Under the pieces are notes generated by a model. It saw only the letters and a program-made list of their open reading frames with translations, did no database searches and had not been told where the DNA came from. A stretch of DNA of 64,000 nt from Oscarella lobularis (Eukaryota; Porifera; Homoscleromorpha; Homosclerophorida; Oscarellidae), in assembly GCF_947507565.1 (NCBI RefSeq), contig NC_089181.1, positions 379,501 to 443,500 of the forward strand. The letters are read 5' to 3'. Positions 55,671 to 64,000 of the stretch are shown here, piece after piece. A program made the translations under genes and the position numbers. Each line of letters begins with the position of its first letter. The stretch's first letter is position 1.

Positions 55671-57751
55671 ATGCCTCGACTTCACGTTCGCGCTCTTGTC
55701 CTACTGCAGTTAGGCGCCCTTTGGATCTGGGACGCCAACCGGGTGACCGCGGAAACGACGGAACAAGGTGAATGCCATGGGGACCTCGCAAGGACTGCGT
55801 TACTGTAGCGTTAGTCCCGTGCACCTCACGCTTCTAACACGGACTTCGTGACCGTATTTCCTTGTTGATTCTTTTCGTGGAGGTGTTTACATTCCACTTC
55901 TTTTTAGAGCCTTTCCTACTCTACTCGCACAATGGAACGATACTGAAAGGAGATGTCCGGCGTTTGAGCAACGATACGTTTCACCAGACGAGTAGCCTAC
56001 TCGTTCAATCGAGATTTTCTGACGTAATTGCTCTCGAGTACGACTACGCGGCGAGAAAGGCCATCTTCATAGCGAAACCCCAGAAGAAAGCCGCCGCGTA
56101 CGCGCTCTTCATAGCGCCTCTCGAAACCGATTCGTCAGACTTAGAGGCAATGCCTTTGAGCGACGACGCTCGACCCTACGATCTGGCATGGGATTGGCGC
56201 AATGGGACTCTCTACTGGACCCAAGGTCAAAATATCCACGTTCTCGAGCCTAACAAGTACACAACGATTTTCGTGTCACCAACGCGTTTTGGCGTCTTGA
56301 AAGCGGTTGCGGTTAACCCTAAGACGAAGTAAAGCGGAAGGGTTCTTTCTCCGTGCTAGACATGCCAGATGTTGACCTTCCCTTGTTTGTATTATTCATA
56401 GGCGCGTTTACTTCACCACATCAAAAGGTCTCTTTCGAATGAGACCGCATGAGTGGAAAGGAGAGTCGGTCGTATGGGCTCCGAACGTCACTTCGATTGC
56501 CGTCGATTACGAGAGCGGAGATGTGTACTACTACTATAACGAGTCGAAGATAGGCTGCTTCGAGTGCAAATCGGTAAAGGGAATTGATAAGGTCCGAGAA
56601 GCCGTTCATATATCCGGTTTAGACGATTGGTCAATCATTGCGGGATTTTCGTCTGGAAAGTGCATCCATCTTGACCTTCTTCGACGGAATATTGTACTTC
56701 GGATCGCCCAATAGCGTCTCTTGTGGAAAAACGTGCGATATACGAATGTCCACGCGCGCTGACGTCTTGAGAGTTGTGAGCCGGGAGGCACAGTCATTCG
56801 AAAAAAGTGGCGGTAACGGTGCATACTCAAACGATTGCACGTCTCTGATTGCGTTACGTAGCTTTTCATAAGTCGAGTCGTTCGCCGCTTTCAATCAACA
56901 AGCAGACGTTGCGGAGGCGTTCCTTTTCACTCGATTCAACTACTCAAATAGGTGGGCTCAATGCATGGTAAATCTAAGAAGTAATACTAATAATAGTGCT
57001 GCAGTTGATGAAAGCGAGAAGAACACTGATGATGGCGAAGGAAATGATGAATCAGCGACTATAACTCTGATTGCAGCTCTAACAAGTTCCATTGCTTTCG
57101 TCGCTCTTGTCCTTCTGGCTGTACTATGCGTGTGGAGAATCAGGTATAGAGTGTGTTAGAGAGACACTCAATATATAGCAAAGATTAATTATTGCAGGAA
57201 AAGACGACAAGAGACGGCTGCATTGGTTTCCAAAAATCTGGAAGAGGTGAGGACTCTTAGACTGATCCATTGGCAGTGCTAAAACTGCTTTCGTTTAGGA
57301 ACGTCTGAAGAGGAACCAGAATGTGTATGGGGCCCCAGAACCGGTCCCAGCGGCTAAAGAGACAAAAATAGAACGTGCAAATGGACGCGTTTCTTTGGAC
57401 AACCCCAGCTACGAGGGAGTCCAATCTCCGTCTTTTTTCCTCGGAGGTCGATCAAAGCGCGGACAATCCCTTAACAATCCGTGTTACGATGGCGTCGATT
57501 TTCCTAAAAGAGATGCGAAAGACGTAGACAATCCGTTCTATGAGGAAGTTATCGTTGGCAAGTCGTTTGAGTCCTCAGAAAAAGGAGAAATCCCGGATAC
57601 GGACGCGAACGTAACGGAAAGTCCACCGTACGAAAACGCCATTATAACATCGCGGAAGACAGAAGAAGAGAAGCAGTGTTTTAGCGATGTAGACTGCGAC
57701 GACGATTCCGTTTACGAGCCAGTCGAAGTAGGAGGTAGTAGTTCCGCATAA
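55671..57751 (+). CDS. Second YWTD-propeller-like membrane protein with five tyrosine motifs
   Basis: Signal peptide MPRLHVRALVLLQLGALWIW. The ectodomain blades read LAWDWRNGTLYWTQGQNIHV, RVYFTTSKGLFRM, DYESGDVYYYYNESKIGCFE and SILTFFDGILYFGSPN. The apparent frame break near 56640 is resolved by a 49-base intron (56574-56622) joining FECKS to TIGQSLRDFR. The last ectodomain exon ends TTAC before GTAGCT and joins the exon beginning DESEKNTDDG. The transmembrane helix is TSSIAFVALVLLAVLCVW. The tail repeats NPxY-like sites: DNPSYEGV, NNPCYDGV, DNPFYEEV, then SPPYENAI and DSVYEPV. YEEV recurs from neighbouring genes. It lies 93 bases upstream of a receptor tyrosine kinase, and a damaged copy lies at 61218-62234. 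Confidence 0.75.
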
Positions 57752-57844
57752 ATTTATACTAAACACGGGATGTGACGCAACGTCCCCGTTGTTTATTACG
57801 AAGACGCGGCTGTAGAGTAGACCATTCCTTGGCTTGCTGCGGTT

Positions 57845-60098
57845 ATGACCGTGACACTCGCGTTCGTTCTGTCTCTTTTCCTCGCTCTCTCACCGGCCCA
57901 GAGTCAGCCGTGCGATGGTGTTCACCTGACTGTTTACCTGTGCGTGGCGATCGACGAAGTGCCGACTTCTCTTACGTTTTCGACAGTTAGGAAAGCTGGT
58001 AACTGCCTTATTCTGAACGGACTATCACCGAGACAAGGAAACGAATTTTGGGGATCACTCGTTTTTCCAAACGATGTTTCCTTTATTCCAGTGGAAATGT
58101 GGACAAGGAACAATTATCCTGTAGATACAGATCTCTATCTTCGGCGTTGTGCTGATATACTTTTTTCAGGTGAAATTCTCTTTTGGATCTGCAGTTGGAG
58201 ACTCTAGAATCGTCTCGAAGATACACTTTTCTTCTCTTCATCAAGACTCTCTGACGACTGGCGAAGTGCCACACATCGGTAATCAGCCAAGAGAAGAGGC
58301 AATAAATTCCACTGGTAAACACGAATTGATTGACTGCATGAAGAGATTAGATCCTAAAAATTTAGCATTTCTTGTCACGTTTACCTGTGCATCAACTGGA
58401 ATTACATCCACTACGTTCATATTCAACATCACTGGAAACAGTTCCCAAGGAACGTGCGAAACTACAGGACGAATTTCACTACAGAAATCCTGCTTAGGTG
58501 AAAATAACGTAGATCAAAATGCTTGAACAATATGCCTTGCAGGATCTCCTACTTCAAGCAATTCGACCAGTGACAGACCTACTTCTACAAACATTTCCCT
58601 GACGGTGACCACGACACCACAAAGTGCAACCTCGTCTAGTCTTACTACGAGTAGTACTACTAGTGGTACAAGCAGAGCTTTTACCTCTGCATTGAACACC
58701 ACACGTACAAAAACATCTGTGGCTTTGTTTCTTGCTGTTGGAGTCAGCGCTTTCGTACTACTAATTGTACTGACCAGTACACTGGCAGTTGTCATGTGGA
58801 AAAGAAGAAAGAAGAAATTTCCTCACGTTGAGGAGGGTGCTTTGGCGGCCAGCAACACGCGTTGCAAGTGGGAGGTCGATCCAGGCAAAATACAACTTGA
58901 TACCCCAATTGGAAGTGGAGCATTTTCAAGAGTATACAGAGGAGAATACAGCTGCACAGTGGTAGCTGTAAAAGTTCTGAAAGGTTAGATTTAAAATTTA
59001 GTTGCCAAGCCTTTCGGCATAAATTGTCTTAAGGTGACAGCCTTTCGTCTGAGAGAGAAATGCTTTTGAAAGAGATTGAGTTACTAAAGAACATGGAACA
59101 GCATCCTAACCTAATAACAATGAAAGGGTGCTGCAGTGTTTCTCCTGATAGTCCTATCATGCTTATAATGGAGTACATGAACATGGGAAATCTGCTTAAA
59201 TATCTGAGGAAAAATCGTTGTCTGGTAAAGCTGTTGATCTGGTTACCTTTACAATGTTGCTCTATGATAATGCTTAGAAATGCGACCGTGAAGAGTGTGA
59301 AGAACGCTTGAATGATCTTACTATACTGACCTGCGTCCACAATCAGAAACTAAAAGAGTTTCTAAATCAGTGTCTCGTAATTACCTATCAGGTGTCTCTG
59401 GGAATGGTGAGAAATGGCTATTAGCTACACAGGCACATTTTGTAATCGGAATAAATAGGAGTGGATGGAGAAACAGCACTGCGTGCATCGCGACTTGGCT
59501 GCACGCAATGTTCTACTTCATGCCTTAGATGACAAACGCATCTTAACCAAAATCTCAGACTTTGGCTTGGCCAGAAGTGCTTATGAATCGGATATGATTC
59601 GAGGAGATATGCATGAACAAAAGCCTATCAAATGGACAGCTCCAGAAGGCCTGCTTGACAACATATTTACCATCAAGAGTGACGTGTAAGACTGTTGATA
59701 TAGAAAAGCTCACACCTAATGCTCTAAATCCTCTAGATGGTCATTTGGTGTCGTTCTTTGGGAAGTCGCATCACTTGGTAAGTCCAATCAGCTCAGCTGT
59801 AAATCTAATCAGGCTTTATCACAAACTCAAGGGAGTATTCCATATCCTGGACTGGAAAAACAAGTCTTAGTGACGATGATTCAGAACGGCTACAGAATGG
59901 ACAAGCCCGAAGACTGCAGTGATGAACTGTAAAGATGCTTAATTAAAAACCATATTAAATGACGAGTGTCATTTCTCAAGGTATCAACTGATGCTTCAGT
60001 GCTGGCAATCATTGCCCAACAAGCGCCCACGATTTGAAAAGATAAGAACGCAGCTGGAAGAGATGGTTACTACAACAAGAGGCTACATTGACCTCTAA
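57845..60098 (+). CDS. Receptor tyrosine kinase, complete
   Basis: Signal peptide MTVTLAFVLSLFLALSPAQS. The ectodomain, not recognised as a known domain, has NEFWGSLVFPNDVSFIPVEM, WTRNNYP, VKFSFGSAVGDSRIVSKIHF and FLVTFTCASTGI. A Ser/Thr-rich stalk precedes the transmembrane helix FLAVGVSAFVLLIVLTSTLA with KRRKKK. The kinase domain is complete: glycine loop GSGAFSRVYRGEY, VAVKVLKG (catalytic Lys), GCC gatekeeper region with MLIMEYMNMGNLLKYL, an insert (KCDREECEERLNDLTIL), HRDLAARNVLL, DFGLARSAYESDMIRG, PIKWTAPEGLL, WSFGVVLWEVASLG and PGLEKQVLVTMIQNGYRMD. HRDLAARN and the WTAPE block mark a true tyrosine kinase. The end, RGYIDL, offers one tyrosine. The ectodomain resembles no vertebrate receptor, consistent with a lineage-specific family. 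Confidence 0.88.
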
Positions 60099-60323
60099 GT
60101 AGACGCATGCAGTACATTGTGAGACTGCATCAGCCTTTTGTATCGTTATCTGCCACTCCGGCATTAATAACGCTTAGATCCTTGTAAGTTAGCCTGAGTG
60201 TTTTATTAACATCCTCTTCTCAAGAAAATGACCACAAGCCATTGCATCATGAGAAACGACCATCCGGATTCTTTCTAACGAGACCCGTACTCTCGCATAC
60301 TTGCATCAGTTGTTGGCCCCGTC
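60099..60323. other. Intergenic spacer in receptor cluster
   Basis: Non-coding between the end of the first kinase gene and the next receptor-like start. No promoter element is evident. Confidence 0.4.
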
Positions 60324-61269
60324 ATGATAGTCGTTCTCACTTTGATTTTTCTACGTTTCGCGCAGAATATTTCCGCCGCTCAACCATGCTATGGCGTGTA
60401 CTTGTGCGTGAGTAAGCGGCCTCAGTCAAGCAGCAGTCTTCAATTCAGTTGGCAATGACTACGATCATAGCGGTCGCCTCGTTTTTTGTTCTAGTTCAAA
60501 GTGCGGTTGGATGCATTGTTGGAAATGGGGAACTGAGTAGCGAGCTTCAACAAGGCAACGCTTTCTGGCAATCACTCGTTATTCCTAAAGAAGTTTCTTA
60601 TATTCCTTTTCAAATGTGGACTAGGAGACGCTATACTGCCGTAAGTTCTTTAAAAGCTTGAGTCGTCTAAAAAACCGATTTCATCTTTCTATCAGCTGAA
60701 TTACTCTTATACTACTGTGATTGGAAACTCTAACGTTGTGTCGAAAATTCAGATGTCTTTTCCTTATGGTAAGAACTTGCTTACAACCGGCGAAATACCG
60801 TACATAGGTAATAAGGCAGTAGAAGAGGCAATCAATTCTACGGGTAAGCTAAATGGCCTGACAGATTAAAGTTCGCTCGCTGAACTAATTTTGTAGGATT
60901 TTTGATCTCGTTTATCTGTGCATCAAATGGATATACACCCACGACTCTCAAATTCGTTATAACGGGACGCGATCAGTTGGGCAGCAGGACGTGCAAAACG
61001 GAAGGAGAATTTTCTATAAAGAAATCATGTTCAGGTAGTAAATTCAATAGAACAAAGAATGATGAGCAATATGCTTTGCAGGCCTTTTTCCAGACGTCAA
61101 TACTGACAGCACCTATGGCAGCACTGGCATCAGCAACAGCACTGACAGCTCTATTCCCATAACTGCTACTACTTTTCTGACAGAATCCTTACCAAGTGCA
61201 CTCAGCCCCAGCCCGTGCATCCATCTTGACCTACTTCGACGGAATATTGCACTTCCGATCGCCCAATAG
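60324..61269 (+). CDS. Truncated receptor ectodomain, chimeric end, no kinase or membrane helix
   Basis: The start MIVVLTLIFLRFAQNISAAQ is a signal peptide, followed by exons homologous to the kinase-receptor ectodomain: CIVGNGELSSELQQGNAFWQ, IPKEVSYIPFQMWTRRRY, VIGNSNVVSKIQMSFPYG and ISFICASNGYTPTTLKFVIT. A Ser/Thr stalk follows (NTDSTYGSTGISNSTDSSIP). The last exon then runs into the remnant of the propeller gene in a different frame, reading LSPSPCIHLDLLRRN, and stops at 61269. If expressed it would be a soluble ectodomain lacking anchor and kinase. It may equally be a pseudogene made by an unequal exchange. The first intron fits only if the donor is GC. Confidence 0.6.
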
Positions 61270-62234
61270 CGTCTCTTGTAGAAAAACGCGCGATATACGA
61301 ATGTCCACGCGCGCTGACGTCTTGAGAGTTGTGAGCCGGGAGGCACAGTCATTCGAAAAAAGTGGCGGTAACGGTGGATACTCAAACGATTGCACGTCTC
61401 TGATTGCGTTAGCTTTTCATGAGTCGAGTCGTTCGCCGCTTTCAATCAACGAGCAGACGTTGCAGAGGCCTTCCTTTTCACTCGATTCAACTACTCAAAT
61501 AGGTGGGCTCAATGCATGGTAAATCTAAGAAGTAATACTAATAATATGATGAATCAGCGACTATAACTCTGCTCTAACAAGTTCCATTGCTTTCGTCGCT
61601 CTTGTCCTTCTGGCTGTACTATGCGTGTGGAGAATCAGGTATAGAGTGTGTTAGAGAGACACTCAATATATAGCAAAGACTAATTATTGCAGGAAAAGAC
61701 GACAAGAGACGGCTGCATTGGTTTCCAAAAATCTGGAAGAGGTGAGGACTCTAGACTGCATGATCCATTGGCCGTGCTAAAACTGCTTTCGTTTAGGAAC
61801 GTCTGAAGAGGAACCAGAATGTGTATGGGGCCCCAGAACCGGTCCCAGCGGCTAAAGAGACAAAAATGGAACGTGCAAATGGACGCGTTTCTTTGGGCAA
61901 TGCCAGCTACGAGGGAGTCCAATCTCCGTCTTTTTTCCCCGGAGGTGGATCAAAGCGCGGACAATCCCCTAACAATCCGTGTTACGATGGCGTCGATTTT
62001 CCTAAAAGAGATGCGAAAGACGTAGACAACCCGTTCTATGAGGAAGTTATCGTTGAGTCCTCAGAAACAGGAGAAACCCCGGAAACCGACGCGAACGTAA
62101 CGGAAAGTCCACCTTACGAAAACGCTATTATGACATCGCAGAAGACAGAAGAAGAGAAGCAGTGTTTTAACGATGTAGACTGCGACGATGATTCCGTTTA
62201 CGAGCCAGTCGAAGTAGGAGGTAGTTCCGCATAA
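61218..62234 (+). pseudogene. Broken copy of the YWTD-propeller-like gene (3' part)
   Basis: Homologous to 56662-57751, starting abruptly inside the last propeller exon (GCATCCATCTTGACC). Compared with the intact gene it lacks the CGTA that forms the donor before the membrane exon. It has also lost a block of roughly 45 bases including the acceptor and the DESEKN segment, and lost 7 bases (ATTGCAG) within the membrane-helix codons. The cytoplasmic-tail exon remains open for 137 codons with most tyrosine sites (NASYEGV, NNPCYDGV, DNPFYEEV, SPPYENAI, DSVYEPV). The first NPSY has become NASY. Lesions in the membrane exon make a functional receptor unlikely. Confidence 0.75.
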
Positions 62235-62329
62235 ATTTATAATACTAAACACGGTAGTCTAAAAGGGATGGGCCACAACATCCCCGTTGTTTACGAAGAC
62301 ACGGCTCTATTTCTTGGCTTGCTTCGGTC

Positions 62330-64000
62330 ATGACCGTGACACCAGCGTTCGTTCTATCTCTTTTCCTTGCTCTCTCACCGGCCCAGAGTCAGCCGTGCGA
62401 CGGTGTTTACATGTGCGTGGGTCAACGCCCTCACGCCTTCTTAGACCCAAGTTAGCGTCCGGCTGGAAGGCCTTTCGCGATCGACGAAAACGTATTTCGT
62501 TTGCGACAGTTAGGGGAGCAGTTGACTGCTTTATTCTGGACGGACGATTGAGTGCGGAGCTTCAAGTAAACGAACCGTTTTGGGGATCACTCGTTCTTCC
62601 AAACGACGTCTCCTTTATTCCAATAGAAATGTGGACAAGGAACAATTATCCTGTAGATACGAATCTGTATCTTTGGCGTTGTGCTGATATACTTTTTTCA
62701 GGTGAAATTCTCTTTTGGATCTGCAGTTGGAGACTCTAGAATCGTCTCGAAGATACACTTTTCTTCTCTTCATCAAGACTCTCTGACGACTGGCAAAGTA
62801 TCGTACATAGGTAATCAGCCAAGAGAAGAGGCAATAAATTCCACTGGTAAACACGAATTGATTGACTGCATGAAAGGATTAGACCCTAATAATTTAGAAT
62901 TTTTTGTCACGTTTACCTGTGCATCAAAGGGAGTTTCATCCACTACGTTTTTATTCAACATCACTGGAAACAGTTCAAATGGGGCGTGCGAAACTACAGG
63001 ACGATTTTCGATAAAAAAATCTTGCTCAGGTGAAAATAACGTAGATCAAAATGCTTGAACGACATTCCTTGCAGGATCTCCTACTTCAGGCAGTCCGAGT
63101 GGTGGCAGACCTACTTCTACAAAGATTTCCCTGATTGTGACTACGACACCACCAAGTACATCCTCGCCTAGTCTTACTACGAGTGACACTACTAGTGGTA
63201 CAAGCAGAGCTTTTACCTCTGCCTTGAACACCCCACGTCCAAAAACATTGGTGGTTTTGTTCCTTGCTGTTGTAGTCAGCGCTTTTGTGCTGCTAATCGC
63301 ACTGACCAGTACATTCGCAGTTGTCATGTGGAAAAGAAGAAAGAATAAATTTCCTCACGTTGAGGAGGGTGCTTTGGCGATCAGCAGCAAGCGTTGCAGG
63401 TGGGAGGTCAATCCAGGCAAAATACAACTTGATGCCCCAATTGGAAGTGGAGCCTTTTCAAGAGTATACAGAGGAGAATACAGCTGCACAGTGATAGCTG
63501 TAAAAGTTCTGAAAGGTTAGATTTAAAATGTACTTGCCAAGCCTTTCTGCATAAATTGTCTTAATTAAGCTGACAGCCAATCGTCTGAGAGAGAAATGCT
63601 TTTGAAAGAGATTGAGTTATTAAAGAACATGGAACCGCATTCTAATCTAATAACAATGAAAGGGTGCTGCACTGTTTCTCCTGATAGTCCTATCATGCTT
63701 ATAATGGAGTACATGAACATGGGAAATCTACTTAAATATCTGAGGAAAAATCGTTGTCTGGTAAAGCTTTTGAAACCTAAATGTACGTTTACATCGTTGC
63801 TCTATGATAATGCTTAGAAATGTGTCCGTGAAGAGTGTGAAGAACGCTTGAATGATCCTACTATACTGACCTGCGTCCACAATCAGAAACTAAAAGAGTT
63901 TCTAAATCAGTGTCTCGTAATTACCTATCAGGTGTCTCTAGGAATGGTGAGAAATGGCTATTAGCTACACAGGAACATTTTATTGTAACGCGAATAAATA
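62330..64000 (+). CDS. Second receptor tyrosine kinase (cut by window end)
   Basis: Close paralogue of the kinase gene at 57845: signal peptide MTVTPAFVLSLFLALSPAQS, ectodomain WGSLVLPNDVSFIPIEMWTR, VKFSFGSAVGDSRIVSKIHF, FFVTFTCASKGVSSTTFLFN. The transmembrane segment and juxtamembrane KRRKNKFPHVEEGAL follow. The kinase N-lobe is intact (GSGAFSRVYRGEY, IAVKVLKG, MLLKEIELLKNMEPHSNLIT, MLIMEYMNMGNLLKYLRKNR). The window ends before the catalytic loop. The first intron (62415-62509) keeps the frame only with a GC donor (T then GCGTGG). The membrane and kinase exons are closely similar to the first copy, indicating a recent duplication. Confidence 0.82.

Noticed and set aside
56574-56660. Frameshift in the first propeller gene
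   Set aside because: A 49-base GT-AG intron (56574-56622) joins the two frames and restores a good propeller blade, so no lesion is needed.
53516-57751. Propeller genes as LDL-receptor family members
   Set aside because: YWTD-like blades are present but no LDL-A or EGF cysteine modules are, so a direct LDLR assignment is not supported.

Overview
The window is animal nuclear DNA. It has many spliced genes with very short introns (often 45-60 bases), genes packed tightly on both strands, and families that are animal-specific or strongly animal-associated: adhesion GPCR, receptor tyrosine kinases, an ankyrin/SOCS-box adaptor, an NDP52/TAX1BP1-type receptor and NAA80. Compact genes plus sponge-like novel receptor kinases suggest an early-branching metazoan, most likely a sponge (perhaps a homoscleromorph). 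That placement is inference.

Layout. Bases 1-9484 (copy A) are an almost identical second version of 18221-27711 (copy B). Copy A holds the 3' part of a TTLL gene, a whole TOGARAM1-like gene and a ZMYND10-like gene cut by a 200-base N gap (9485-9684). After the gap come a DUF917-type gene, an EF-hand gene with internal duplication, an intron-containing tRNA-Ser(GCT), NOP53, the complete membrane-anchored TTLL, then copy B with complete TOGARAM1 and ZMYND10. TOGARAM1 and ZMYND10 are cilium genes, and the TTLL and EF-hand genes may act on microtubules or axonemes.

From 28.4 kb on: an unrecognised glycine-rich, coiled-coil, single-pass membrane protein; a poorly resolved 1.8 kb; a calponin-homology plus ankyrin gene; an intronless SKICH/coiled-coil/zinc-finger autophagy-receptor-like gene; ARMT1 and NAA80 head to head with 30 bases between start codons; an adhesion GPCR; and INTS7, whose 1.8-kb intron holds an intronless ankyrin/SOCS-box gene on the opposite strand. 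CCDC167 follows, divergent from INTS7.

The last 11 kb (52.6-64 kb) is a plus-strand cluster of single-pass receptors. It contains one short protein with a tyrosine-rich tail, two YWTD-propeller-like proteins whose tails carry NPxY-like and YEE[I/V] motifs, and receptor tyrosine kinases. The propeller/kinase pair has been duplicated. The duplication left a receptor ectodomain fused out of frame to a propeller-gene remnant. I consider this putative phosphotyrosine receptor module, together with the nested SOCS-box gene, the most novel part of the window.
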